Of a DNA stretch of 57,660 bases, positions 45,217 through 53,209 are shown one piece after another (the stretch's first letter is position 1; each line of letters starts with the position of its first letter). Position numbers and translations under genes: made by a program. The DNA is from Micavibrio sp. (lineage in GTDB: Bacteria; Pseudomonadota; Alphaproteobacteria; Micavibrionales; Micavibrionaceae): assembly GCA_002687495.1 (NCBI GenBank), contig NZAJ01000002.1, positions 28,218 through 85,877 of the forward strand. Direction: 5' to 3'. The notes under the pieces were generated by a model that made no database searches, had not been told where the DNA came from, and worked only from the letters and a program-made list of their open reading frames with translations.

Positions 45217-45242
45217 GGAACAATCTTACCGTGGTCTGCGTT
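45217..45242 (+). promoter_or_regulatory. EcfG-type general stress promoter upstream of the lipid-kinase operon
   Basis: GGAAC (45217-45221), a 17-base spacer, then CGTT (45239-45242) matches the alphaproteobacterial EcfG consensus GGAAC-N16/17-CGTT. The ATG of the diacylglycerol kinase-like gene is 47 bases downstream. The 144-base gap holds no other clear signal. Confidence 0.65.
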
Positions 45243-45288
45243 TGATATAATGGAGTTATATTGTCTTTAATTATTATATCGATAGGCC

Positions 45289-46206
45289 ATGAAAAAGAAC
45301 GCTTTTACAATCTATATTAACGCAAATTCAGGTACAGTGAATAACCTTGGAAAAGACGCTATTGAAGACCTGATAACGCGCTCAGAGCTTGAGATTAAAT
45401 CCTTGCACTTTCTTGACACTGAAGAGCTTTCAAAACGCCTAGAGCACCATGATAATTCTGAAGCTAATATTCTTATCGGTGGTGGGGACGGCACCATAAA
45501 ACTGGCTGCAGAAAAGCTCATCCATCAAGAGCAAGCTTTTGGCATCCTTCCACTCGGAACCATGAATTTAATGGCTAGAGATTTAGGTATAGCCGTAGAG
45601 CTGGACAAAGCTATTCAATCCTATGCTCAGGGTTTTAATGTACGTCATATTGATGTCGGCAAAGTTAATGATGATATTTTCTTATGCTGCACTGGTATTG
45701 GCACTATGCCAGAGGCCTCGGTTTATAGGGAGCATAATCGTAATGATGCTCAGCCTATCTTAATCCCTAAAATGATGGCCTATATCTTGGATCAACTCGA
45801 TAAGAGCAATCACCGCAAGCTCACTTTGAAAGTTGGATCGCACAAAAAACGTATTAAAACAGCGGCGCTTATTGTTTCAAATAATATATATGAGGCCGGA
45901 CAGAACCTTAATGAAGGAAATTTCATCAGGCATCATCTTGATCAAAATTTACTCGGTATTTACTCAGCACGCCCAAATACATTTTGGGATAAGGTTCGTT
46001 TAGTTTTTCGCACCAGTCTTGGTCAATGGAAAGATGATCACTCTCTTGATCAATGGAGCAGTAAAGAGCTTGAGGTTGGATTTGAAGGTCAAAACGCCTT
46101 GATATCTCTGGATGGTGAAACACAAGAATTTGATAAGCCCCTTAAATTTTCAATACTCCCTAAATCACTTCCAGTTATAGTGCCCCAGAGCGCGCAAGGC
46201 TCATAA
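45289..46206 (+). CDS. diacylglycerol/lipid kinase-family protein (DgkB/YegS-like)
   Basis: This 305-residue protein has the DAGK catalytic signature GGGDGTIKLAAEKL (Gly64-Thr69) and PLGTMNLMARDLG (about 88-100), both ATP-binding elements. It has a beta-rich C-terminal half with SLDGETQEF. It would phosphorylate a lipid such as diacylglycerol at the membrane. It begins an operon with ExoD and a phosphoesterase, downstream of a stress promoter. Confidence 0.87.
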   Translation: MKKNAFTIYINANSGTVNNLGKDAIEDLITRSELEIKSLHFLDTEELSKRLEHHDNSEANILIGGGDGTIKLAAEKLIHQEQAFGILPLGTMNLMARDLGIAVELDKAIQSYAQGFNVRHIDVGKVNDDIFLCCTGIGTMPEASVYREHNRNDAQPILIPKMMAYILDQLDKSNHRKLTLKVGSHKKRIKTAALIVSNNIYEAGQNLNEGNFIRHHLDQNLLGIYSARPNTFWDKVRLVFRTSLGQWKDDHSLDQWSSKELEVGFEGQNALISLDGETQEFDKPLKFSILPKSLPVIVPQSAQGS

Positions 46207-46207
46207 C

Positions 46208-46795
46208 ATGGCGACAAAAGCACTGACAGATACGCTCAATGCGCTCATGGAAGAAAGTGAAGGGGATAAGATCTCTTTTGGTGATGTTGCCCAAGCGCTC
46301 AATCATAGGGGGTTTGGTCCATTGCTTATTGCTCCTGCCTTAATTGGAATATTACCTACAGGTGCGATACCATTAATGCCCGATATCTTAGCGGCTTTCA
46401 TATTTCTTATGAGTGCCCAGCTTATCTATGGGCGTAAATATCCATGGATTCCGAAGCGCCTCGAGCATTTTTCTTTTGATCGTGCTCAGTATGAAAATGC
46501 AGTAAAAAAAACGCGCCCTTATACTGAGTGGATTGATAGTTTTTTCCATCCGCGTTTAAAGTTTTTAACAGGTCATATTGCGCAAATACTCATAGCCCTT
46601 TTATGCATCATTCTTAGTGGCGTGATTATTTTGCTTTCCTTTATACCTTTTGCTGCATCAATTCCATTTGCAGCCGTGCTGCTTTTTGGATTAGCATTAG
46701 CTGTGCATGACGGTTTATTAACTGCTATAGGCATTGCGTTTGTAGCGATAAGTTTTGCCTCAATCCCTTTCCTATGGAGTTCATTACCATTTTAA
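46208..46795 (+). CDS. ExoD-family membrane protein
   Basis: This 195-residue protein begins with a short acidic region (ALMEESEGDKISFGDVAQAL), then four hydrophobic helices, including GPLLIAPALIGILPTGAIPL. These are the ExoD features, and the length fits. In Sinorhizobium exoD mutants are affected in exopolysaccharide and alkali resistance; the molecular role is unknown. It starts one base after the lipid kinase gene and overlaps the next gene by 22 bases. Confidence 0.88.
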   Translation: MATKALTDTLNALMEESEGDKISFGDVAQALNHRGFGPLLIAPALIGILPTGAIPLMPDILAAFIFLMSAQLIYGRKYPWIPKRLEHFSFDRAQYENAVKKTRPYTEWIDSFFHPRLKFLTGHIAQILIALLCIILSGVIILLSFIPFAASIPFAAVLLFGLALAVHDGLLTAIGIAFVAISFASIPFLWSSLPF

Positions 46796-47595
46796 AACTT
46801 ATTCATTTATCGGACCTACATTTTGGAACAGAGAGCCCTGCTATTGTTGATGCTCTTATTAAGGCGATAGAAGAGATTGCCCCTAATTACGCCATATTAA
46901 GTGGAGATTTCACTCAAGTTGGTAGCCGTGAAGAGTTTGAACTCGCTCAGAGCTTTATTCATAAGCTTCCATGCGAAATGCTCTGTGTGCCTGGCAACCA
47001 TGATGTGCCCGCCTATAACCTCATTGAAAGATTCGTATCTCCATTTGATAAATATAAGCACTATATACAAGATGAGCTTAACCCTTTTTATCATGAGAAG
47101 AAGATTACTATCGCTGGCTTAAACTCTGCGCGACGCTGTCTTGCGCATTGGAATTGGGCCAATGGCGCGATTTCAGCCTCACAAAGAAAAATTTTGAAAA
47201 AGCGTATGGAGAATGATCAAAGCGCTTGGCGGATATGTTTCTTTCATCACCCTATTCATAAAGTCGATGAAATGCCATTAGATGTTACGGTTTTTGGGCG
47301 TAAAAGAACTTTAAAAACTCTACATGATTTGAAGTTTGATTTGGTTCTTACTGGACACGTACACCATGCGAGCATTTCCACTTTAGGGGATGAGGAACAT
47401 CAAACTATTTATTTAAGTGCTTCAACAGCCCTTTCGTCTCGTACGCGCTCTCAAGAAAATGGCTTTAATGTTATTAGCCTCCATGATGATCAGATGCATA
47501 TTGATATCTATGCTTTGCAAGGCAACAGCTTTTCAATCATGAAATCATTTTCACAAAAGAAACTTCATCATGAGAGTTTTTCTAAAAGCTCATAA
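46774..47595 (+). CDS. calcineurin-like metallophosphoesterase
   Basis: This 273-residue protein shows the full metal-site set: LSDLHFG (Asp, His), LSGDFTQ (Asp), PGNHDVP (Asn-His), FFHHPIH and GHVHHA. Such enzymes hydrolyse phosphodiesters such as cyclic nucleotides, UDP-DAG-type lipids or phospholipids. As it shares an operon with a lipid kinase, a lipid substrate is possible. It overlaps exoD by 22 bases and its end overlaps the convergent DUF2254 gene by 28. Confidence 0.88.
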   Translation: MEFITILKLIHLSDLHFGTESPAIVDALIKAIEEIAPNYAILSGDFTQVGSREEFELAQSFIHKLPCEMLCVPGNHDVPAYNLIERFVSPFDKYKHYIQDELNPFYHEKKITIAGLNSARRCLAHWNWANGAISASQRKILKKRMENDQSAWRICFFHHPIHKVDEMPLDVTVFGRKRTLKTLHDLKFDLVLTGHVHHASISTLGDEEHQTIYLSASTALSSRTRSQENGFNVISLHDDQMHIDIYALQGNSFSIMKSFSQKKLHHESFSKSS

Positions 47596-48890
47596 CAAAG
47601 CTGCTTTATATGATCGATATTGAGTACCATCTTTTCTAGATATTTAAGGTCATATTCGATTTCTTTAAGCTGTTTTTTCAAGCCCTCTTTCTGACACTCC
47701 GTATTTGCAAGATCACATAATATCTCAATTTTCTTTAAAATATGGTACATGATATCTGGCTTATCTCTGGCGGAATGGCGCATTTGATCAAATGCAGAAA
47801 AAATCATATCCGCTTCATCACTTTGTTTAGCCCATAAGCGTACTCTATCTTGAGAATCCACCAAACACTCTGGAGGGGTATCTTTTTTAAACAGGATCGC
47901 CAAAGCTGATGATAAACGATCAAGAACAGTGAAGGCTGTGAAATTATCATCCATACCTGGGGATTGAGCCCTTAAGCCTATTTCGACCAGATGACGAATA
48001 GAAAATTCTATATCTTGGGTTGGTGTTCTCGTATTGCCGATAATAAAACAGTTTCTTATTTCCTGTTCTATTTCTTCGCTATATTTTTCATTGGTTGGAT
48101 ATATACGTACACCATCTTCACCTTCGACAAGGAAGTGCCCCGCTTTGAAGTGAATTTCTATGTAATATTTATGCTGCTCCGCTATTTTTAGGATATGGTC
48201 ATAATCGATATTTTGAACATAACCGCAGCGATTGAAATATAGTCTTTGCTTTTTACGTTCAAAGTCTTTTGGCCAGTCATCATCTTTTTGATGTCGCGCG
48301 TTATTTGCGTTTGATTTTTGCTCGCTAATCGTTAAGCGGTCTAAAGATTTAATCAAATCGTTAGCTACTCTTAGAATAACCTGATCAGCTATACTTGATT
48401 GCGCCACGTGATGCACAAATGCCAAGAGCACAAATAAATTGGCAAAGCAGATAGCGAATATAAAACTAATTGTCAGCCTTGGTGATACAGCACTTTTCCC
48501 GACATCATGCAAAATAATTGTCATTAAAAAACACGCAATGACAGAGCCAAAAAATAGCCCAATAAAGTCTTGTGTTTTTCTGTCTGACATAAAAGTACGG
48601 ATCAAACGCGGGCCAAGCTGCGTCGCGGCTAAAGACAGAACTACCATTGTGATTGATATCGCTAGGGTCGTCATAGTGATCATTGAGGATAACAAAGCCA
48701 AGATGACAGCTTTTGCATCCTCATTGGTGCCGCTAAAGAAAATAGAGGGCAAATCAATATTTGAAAGATAATGCGTTTCCACTGAATAAATACCCAGTGT
48801 TAACGCAAAATAAGCTGCACAAAAAAGCGCTGGAACAAACCATAGGCTTGCTTTGAGGATCTGCCATATATTGTAAATTCTAGAAATCAT
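47568..48890 (-). CDS. DUF2254 membrane protein
   Basis: This 440-residue protein has four N-terminal membrane helices within about the first 165 residues. MVVLSLAATQLGPRLIRTFM is a DUF2254 hallmark. A large cytoplasmic part follows, with the GYVQNIDYDHILKIAEQHKY region. Its function is unknown. It is the last of three minus-strand genes (49-residue protein, YqaE, DUF2254), coupled to yqaE by a four-base overlap, and so probably under the stress promoter at 49287-49311. Confidence 0.87.
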   Translation of the reverse strand: MISRIYNIWQILKASLWFVPALFCAAYFALTLGIYSVETHYLSNIDLPSIFFSGTNEDAKAVILALLSSMITMTTLAISITMVVLSLAATQLGPRLIRTFMSDRKTQDFIGLFFGSVIACFLMTIILHDVGKSAVSPRLTISFIFAICFANLFVLLAFVHHVAQSSIADQVILRVANDLIKSLDRLTISEQKSNANNARHQKDDDWPKDFERKKQRLYFNRCGYVQNIDYDHILKIAEQHKYYIEIHFKAGHFLVEGEDGVRIYPTNEKYSEEIEQEIRNCFIIGNTRTPTQDIEFSIRHLVEIGLRAQSPGMDDNFTAFTVLDRLSSALAILFKKDTPPECLVDSQDRVRLWAKQSDEADMIFSAFDQMRHSARDKPDIMYHILKKIEILCDLANTECQKEGLKKQLKEIEYDLKYLEKMVLNIDHIKQLCYELLEKLS

Positions 48891-49057
48891 CGTTTCGCAA
48901 TAATATAAACGGCATGAACAATACCTGGAACGTAACCCAAGACTGTCAGCAAGATGTTAATCCATAAATGCTTCGTAAGACCAACCTCCATAGCTACACC
49001 AATCGGCGGCAGTAATATTGAAAAAATTATTTTAATGATATCGCTAGGCTCATTCAT
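48887..49057 (-). CDS. YqaE/Pmp3-family small membrane protein
   Basis: This is a 56-residue protein with two hydrophobic helices. IFSILLPPIGVAMEVGLTKH and INILLTVLGYVPGIVHAVYI are the Pmp3/YqaE signature. In yeast and plants the family controls membrane potential under salt and cold; in bacteria it is stress-induced. TGA overlaps the ATG of the DUF2254 gene. Confidence 0.93.
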   Translation of the reverse strand: MNEPSDIIKIIFSILLPPIGVAMEVGLTKHLWINILLTVLGYVPGIVHAVYIIAKR

Positions 49058-49084
49058 TTTATGTCTCCTTGTTTGATAGATTGA

Positions 49085-49234
49085 TTATTGCGCACTAGAA
49101 AAATGTGCGTTTATTAGCTTTGCCTTAACACCGGATTCATTCATATCGCCCAATGCTGAATAGCCAATTGCAGTTACAAGCAGTAAAGAAAACGCCCATA
49201 AAAATGCTGATATTTTTAATATTGTGTAATCCAT
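49085..49234 (-). CDS. 49-residue membrane protein, unknown
   Basis: It has one N-terminal helix (LKISAFLWAFSLLLVTAIGY), then a short soluble tail GDMNESGVKAKLINAHF. GGAGAAT precedes the ATG. It is the first gene behind the stress promoter, followed 27 bases later by yqaE. No family is recognised. Confidence 0.7.
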   Translation of the reverse strand: MDYTILKISAFLWAFSLLLVTAIGYSALGDMNESGVKAKLINAHFSSAQ

Positions 49235-49271
49235 TTTATTCTCCCTTTTTATATAGTGAACAATAAAGAAA

Positions 49272-49295
49272 CCGCTCGTTAATACTAACGAACGG
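49272..49295 (-). terminator. hairpin after the PRC-barrel gene, overlapping the next promoter
   Basis: CCGTTCGTTA, loop GTAT, TAACGAGCGG (minus strand) forms a ten-pair stem with one G-U pair, then TTTCTTTATTG. It is a modest terminator for the PRC-barrel gene. The same bases contain the -10 (CGTT) of the stress promoter for the next gene, so the two functions share sequence. Confidence 0.5.
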
Positions 49296-49311
49296 CTTCA
49301 AAAATAGTTCC
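49287..49311 (-). promoter_or_regulatory. EcfG-type promoter of the small-membrane-protein/yqaE/DUF2254 operon
   Basis: On the minus strand GGAAC (49311-49307), 16 bases, CGTT (49290-49287). This is an exact consensus match, 53 bases upstream of the 49-residue ORF. Confidence 0.75.
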
Positions 49312-49322
49312 AATACAATAAC

Positions 49323-50177
49323 TTAGTTTGTTATTGATTTTTCAAAAGCTTCGAACTGAACAGATTGATTAGCACTTAGCTTCATGTTCAAATTACCATC
49401 ACGCTCAGGCACTAAAGTTGGTTCATCAAATGAAAGCGCAACATTTTTAGCGCCCATACCTAATGTACCACCAACCGAAACGATAAGCTGTTCAGCTTGG
49501 CCATTATCAAAAACGATGTTATCAATCGCCGCGAGCTCTTCGCCCTCAGCACCGAGTAGCTCACCATCAAGTAATTTAGAAAGGCTATAGCCATTGCTTG
49601 GCATGATACGTACATCTTTGTTGATCTCGCCTGGCTCATATGAAAAGCTTGCTGCGTGATCGATCGTTTTTTCATCGATTGAGGCAATCACATCACCATC
49701 AGCACTGCGTGTTGTAAGAACACTGTAATCGAAGGCTACAAGTTTACCTAAACCTGTAAACTCACCATCAGCGAGAATAACCATCATCGCGTTACCGTCT
49801 TCACTCATAATGATGTCATGCACTTTTGCGACGCGTTCACCATCAATGTTATAGACTGGTTTACCGATCATATTCGTTGCCGTTGTTTTGACGTCGATAT
49901 TGACCTGCTCAAAGCCTGAATCTTCATCCGTATTCAGAGCATGTTTAGCATCTTTATACATATCTTTAGCTTTTTCGCTTACTGTATTCGCAGCTTCAGA
50001 TGCATCTTTTTTCATATTTTTATATGCTTTTTTAGCATCCTGCGTAAAACTCCCTGTTGAGCTTTCAGCAGCGGCTTGGCTACCAGGCTCTGCGGCACTT
50101 TTCTCTGCGGCATTCACAGCTGGCGCGCTTAATAAAATTGCTAAAGCTGAAGTAGCGGTTAGAAGTGTCTTTTTCAT
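49323..50177 (-). CDS. secreted PRC-barrel domain protein
   Basis: This 284-residue protein has a signal peptide (MKKTLLTATSALAILLSAPA, cut near VNA-AE). An Ala/Lys-rich helical linker follows, then two PRC-barrel-like domains (NMIGKPVYNIDGERVAKVHD and LLDGELLGAEGEELAAIDNI). A longer open frame starts at 50216, but AAAAGGAGATATACA directly before the ATG at 50177 decides the start. Periplasmic PRC-barrel proteins are common stress-induced proteins of unknown role. A consensus EcfG promoter is upstream. Confidence 0.85.
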   Translation of the reverse strand: MKKTLLTATSALAILLSAPAVNAAEKSAAEPGSQAAAESSTGSFTQDAKKAYKNMKKDASEAANTVSEKAKDMYKDAKHALNTDEDSGFEQVNIDVKTTATNMIGKPVYNIDGERVAKVHDIIMSEDGNAMMVILADGEFTGLGKLVAFDYSVLTTRSADGDVIASIDEKTIDHAASFSYEPGEINKDVRIMPSNGYSLSKLLDGELLGAEGEELAAIDNIVFDNGQAEQLIVSVGGTLGMGAKNVALSFDEPTLVPERDGNLNMKLSANQSVQFEAFEKSITN

Positions 50178-50215
50178 TGTATATCTCCTTTTGTCATGCG
50201 TTATACGCTTAAGCA

Positions 50216-50240
50216 AACGAGTGGTTTCATTAAAAGTTCC
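50216..50240 (-). promoter_or_regulatory. EcfG-type promoter of the PRC-barrel gene
   Basis: On the minus strand GGAAC (50240-50236), 16 bases, CGTT (50219-50216). It is an exact consensus match, 39 bases upstream of the ATG. Confidence 0.78.
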
Positions 50241-50253
50241 AATAATAAATCAT

Positions 50254-50284
50254 AAAAAAAGGCCGGCTATTTATATAGCCGACC
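50254..50284 (-). terminator. terminator of the 84-residue ORF
   Basis: On the minus strand GGTCGGCTAT, ATAA, ATAGCCGGCC with one mismatch, followed by TTTTTTT. It separates the 84-residue ORF from the PRC-barrel promoter. Confidence 0.8.
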
Positions 50285-50345
50285 TAGTCTTTACGGGATT
50301 TTGCAGGGTATCTGTGGGGAGGAGAGCGTTATCCCGCAAAGGTAA

Positions 50346-50600
50346 TTATCTACGGATGCAAACAGAATCAAATTTACCGATTTTGTCTTCTGCTTTTCTT
50401 TTTATATCTTCTAAATCAAGAAGCAGATCTGTTAAGTCTTGCTCTGTAGCGTTCACGGCATCGTCTTCATCAATAGCACGCGTTTGTATCACTAAGATGT
50501 TGCTGCGCTTAGATTTATAATCTTTCTTTACATACATATCTGCGATCATCGGATGTGTAACGCCCAATACTGGTTTAGATGTTTGAAAAATATTTTGCAT
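50346..50600 (-). CDS. 84-residue protein next to the EcfG-like sigma gene, unknown
   Basis: This is a small soluble protein with a basic N-terminal half (VKKDYKSKRSNILVIQTRAI) and an acidic helical C-terminal half (EQDLTDLLLDLEDIKRKAED). GGAG lies before the ATG. It lies downstream of the sigma gene in the same direction, separated by 134 bases, and ends at a terminator. It lacks NepR anti-sigma features. No family is recognised. Confidence 0.65.
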   Translation of the reverse strand: MQNIFQTSKPVLGVTHPMIADMYVKKDYKSKRSNILVIQTRAIDEDDAVNATEQDLTDLLLDLEDIKRKAEDKIGKFDSVCIRR

Positions 50601-50734
50601 CGTAGGTACTCCTTATAACGTTGCGATGATTTCACTTTTAAGGTGATTCTGTATCGGCGATATGGCGACTTTGTTTCAGTATTGAAAAATATTGTTTCTG
50701 TTTTGTAGCTTTAACGACAATCGCTTTTCTTATA

Positions 50735-51277
50735 TTAGGCCGCAAGCTGATAGACATGCGATTCACCCGCGTAATAACTTTGGGATGCATCTAACCCAGC
50801 ATTTTCTTCAAGTGCTTCTTGTAAATTATCGCGCGCTCTTGATAGGCGTGAGCGAACTGTACCTACTGGGATTGATAACTCATCAGCCACTTGTGCATAG
50901 CTTGCACCTTCAACACAGATTTTTACTAAAATATCCTTATGCTGATCTGAGAGCTGGTCCATGGCGATGCTCACATCCTTAACTTCCATTTTCTTATCTT
51001 GTGAAGCATTGATGCTTTGCGCCTCAATATAAGGCTCTGGATCATATTGTGTTTCAAATTTAGTTTTACGACGGTAAGTCGACACGAATAGATTGAACAT
51101 GATTTTAGATACCCAGCTATATAGATTAGTATCTTCTTTAAAGAGATGCTGCTTTTCGATTGCGCGTAGCAAAGTTGCTTGAAGTAAATCCTCTGCATCA
51201 GAGGCATTATGCGTTAAACGGTAAGCAAATTTGCTTAAACGATCTGTTTCATTAATAAGGCTAGCGTTGTCAAACAT
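50735..51277 (-). CDS. ECF sigma factor, EcfG-like (general stress response)
   Basis: This 180-residue protein has region 2 (SDAEDLLQATLLRAIEKQHL and DTNLYSWVSKIMFNLFVSTY) and region 4 (LSDQHKDILVKICVEGASYA and LSIPVGTVRSRLSRARDNLQ). The TNLxxWxxxIxxNLF style is close to EcfG (ECF15). Surrounding genes carry the EcfG promoter consensus, which supports the call. The usual PhyR and NepR partners are not next to it. AAAGGAG precedes the ATG. Confidence 0.83.
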   Translation of the reverse strand: MFDNASLINETDRLSKFAYRLTHNASDAEDLLQATLLRAIEKQHLFKEDTNLYSWVSKIMFNLFVSTYRRKTKFETQYDPEPYIEAQSINASQDKKMEVKDVSIAMDQLSDQHKDILVKICVEGASYAQVADELSIPVGTVRSRLSRARDNLQEALEENAGLDASQSYYAGESHVYQLAA

Positions 51278-51444
51278 ACTGATACTCCTTTAAATCATTT
51301 CTTATGAGCTGTGCTTTTGTCATGCGTTTGCTCATCTCTTATGATTTAACTTTACGCAGCCTTCGTAAGAGGGTTTTGTCTGGAATGTATCTTTTTTGAA
51401 AAACTTTGTTTCTGTTATGTAACAAAGCGTGCTATAGCTCATTG

Positions 51445-52158
51445 ATGAAAAAGGGAACGATCTTAAGCATTGATGATGATGAGAACCTTCAAACGGTTAC
51501 CTCACAATATTTAGAGGATGATGGATATAAAATCATCTCGGCTCTCAATGCCGCCTCAGCCTTAGAAAAAATAGAAAATTCCCCCATTGATGTCATCTTA
51601 CTTGATCTTGTGCTTCCTGATGGTGAAGGCCTTAGTCTGATTCCTCAATTTATGAGTAAAAGCAATGCCGCTATTATTATTGTCTCCGGCAAGAGTGATA
51701 CGACAGAAAAGATTATTTGCCTGGAAATGGGCGCGGATGACTATATAACAAAGCCTTTTGAAATGCGTGAGCTCTCTGCGCGCATTAAAGCGGTGATGAG
51801 ACGTAAAGGCGCGGATAAAAGCAATAAAGACACAGCCTCAAATGAGCCCACACAAGATATCATTGAGTTTGAAAAATGGAAAATTGATCGCGCGCAATAT
51901 CAAGTCTTTGATAAAAATAATGTGTCTCTTGATTTCACAACGGGTGAATTTCAGCTTTTAAATGCCTTGGTCTCTGCTCCTAATCGCGCGCTAAGCCGTG
52001 AACAACTGTTTGAGCTCACCCGCGATGGTGAGTTTGATGCCTATGATCGTGCGATTGATATACAAGTCGCCCGTATCCGTAAAAAACTCAATGATGATGA
52101 TAATGAAATCATTAGAACAGTTCGCGGAATTGGCTATATGTTCTCAAACCAAAAATAA
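51445..52158 (+). CDS. OmpR/PhoB-family response regulator
   Basis: This 237-residue protein has a receiver domain (SIDDDENLQ, phospho-acceptor Asp54 in VILLDLVLPDG, Lys in YITKPFE) and a winged-helix DNA-binding domain (FTTGEFQLLNALVSAPNRAL and VRGIGYMF). It diverges from the EcfG-like sigma gene. It has no dedicated kinase adjacent; the hybrid kinase 1 kb downstream is a possible partner. A TTG at 51406 would add 13 residues. The ATG has a poor ribosome site, so start is uncertain. Confidence 0.9.
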   Translation: MKKGTILSIDDDENLQTVTSQYLEDDGYKIISALNAASALEKIENSPIDVILLDLVLPDGEGLSLIPQFMSKSNAAIIIVSGKSDTTEKIICLEMGADDYITKPFEMRELSARIKAVMRRKGADKSNKDTASNEPTQDIIEFEKWKIDRAQYQVFDKNNVSLDFTTGEFQLLNALVSAPNRALSREQLFELTRDGEFDAYDRAIDIQVARIRKKLNDDDNEIIRTVRGIGYMFSNQK

Positions 52159-52175
52159 AATTTTCAAGATATTTT

Positions 52176-52200
52176 GGAACTGATCGTTAACTTGCTCGTT
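52176..52200 (+). promoter_or_regulatory. EcfG-type promoter of the YqjD-like gene
   Basis: GGAAC (52176-52180), 16 bases, CGTT (52197-52200). It is an exact consensus match, 29 bases upstream of the ATG. Confidence 0.78.
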
Positions 52201-52229
52201 TGACCTTTCGTAACTGAAAGGAGTTAACA

Positions 52230-52514
52230 ATGCCAAAATCTAAATCAACTTACCCTGAAATTAGTGATATTCGTGATGATCTTGATTCATTACGTCACAA
52301 TGTCGTTGAGCTTACAAAGCATGTAAAAAAAGACGGTGCGGAGCAGACTGAAGTTCTTAAAGAGAATATTGGTCAGCGCTTATCTTCTTTGCAAGCTTCA
52401 GGACGCTTACAATATAAAAATGCTGAAGCGAAGATCAAAGCTAAGCCAGCTCAATCAGTCGCTATTGCCTTTGCTGCCGGTCTTGCTGCTAGCATGTTAT
52501 TACGCCGGAGATAA
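52230..52514 (+). CDS. YqjD/ElaB-like (DUF883) inner-membrane protein
   Basis: This 94-residue protein has a charged helical region (IRDDLDSLRHNVVELTKHVK) and a C-terminal membrane anchor KPAQSVAIAFAAGLAASMLL ending in RRR. That layout is typical of YqjD/ElaB, ribosome-binding stress proteins in E. coli. GAAAGGAG precedes the ATG. The next gene begins two bases after its stop. Confidence 0.82.
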   Translation: MPKSKSTYPEISDIRDDLDSLRHNVVELTKHVKKDGAEQTEVLKENIGQRLSSLQASGRLQYKNAEAKIKAKPAQSVAIAFAAGLAASMLLRRR

Positions 52515-52516
52515 TC

Positions 52517-52954
52517 ATGAATAGTCTGCTCGCAACTGCTGAAAATATGCTTATTGATCGTGTCTTAAGCAATGATGTGCCCTTCACTGGAAAGAGTAAG
52601 GCTGGTGTAAGTCTATATGCTCTTGCCGGGACATTATTCGTCACTTCGTTAGGCTTTTTTATAGTCGCCGCTTATCTTTGGATGGAGAATAATTTTTTTC
52701 CACCTGAAAAGGCAGCGGCTATGGCAGGCGGGCTGATTTTAGCTTTATCTTGTTTGTGCGCTGGCGCTGCATATCTCATTTTGCAATATAAGCGCTCTCG
52801 TGCACGTAAGCTTAAAGCTGAGCTTACGCAAACATTACACACACTTGCAGATATTGCTGAAGAAGAGCTTTCACAACCTATTAAGGATAACCCTAAAACT
52901 TCGGTATTGATTGCTTCTTTAGCAGGATTTATTGCAGGCGATAAATTTCTTTAA
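52517..52954 (+). CDS. two-helix membrane protein, possibly YqjE/holin-III-like
   Basis: This 145-residue protein has two central membrane helices (LYALAGTLFVTSLGFFIVAA and AAMAGGLILALSCLCAGAAY). A basic, then Thr/Glu-rich cytoplasmic tail follows, ending SLAGFIAGDKFL. It follows the YqjD-like gene by two bases, as yqjE follows yqjD, so it may be the equivalent. Sequence similarity is low. Confidence 0.65.
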   Translation: MNSLLATAENMLIDRVLSNDVPFTGKSKAGVSLYALAGTLFVTSLGFFIVAAYLWMENNFFPPEKAAAMAGGLILALSCLCAGAAYLILQYKRSRARKLKAELTQTLHTLADIAEEELSQPIKDNPKTSVLIASLAGFIAGDKFL

Positions 52955-53008
52955 AAAAATTAGAAACAGGCTTTATGGCCTTACTTAAAAAAACAAGGAG
53001 ACTCAACT

Positions 53009-53149
53009 ATGTCAGTATCAAAAAACAAACTCTTAACTCTCTCAGCCTTAGCATTAGCGTGTATTTCACTTAGTGCTTGTAACACGATTGAAGGTGCGGG
53101 CCGTGATATTGAGCATGCTGGTGAAACAGTTCAGGATGCTGCAGAATAA
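53009..53149 (+). CDS. entericidin-like small lipoprotein
   Basis: This is a 46-residue lipoprotein. The signal ends at the lipobox LSACNTIEGAGRDIEHAGET, the entericidin A/B pattern. Entericidins are small stress-induced lipoproteins implicated in cell lysis control. AAGGAG precedes the ATG. A terminator follows. It is probably transcribed with the two preceding membrane-protein genes. Confidence 0.9.
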   Translation: MSVSKNKLLTLSALALACISLSACNTIEGAGRDIEHAGETVQDAAE

Positions 53150-53184
53150 CTTTTATATTTTTAAGATTTATTCTTTAATAAAAG

Positions 53185-53209
53185 CCCAGCTTATTCGCTG
53201 GGTTTTTTT
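53185..53209 (+). terminator. rho-independent terminator after the entericidin-like gene
   Basis: CCCAGC (53185-53190), TTATTC, GCTGGG (53197-53202), then TTTTTTT. It touches the stop codon of the convergent kinase gene. Confidence 0.8.

Noticed and set aside
50735-52158. PhyR-EcfG module
   Set aside because: The divergent regulator has an OmpR-type winged helix and no sigma-like domain, so it is not PhyR.
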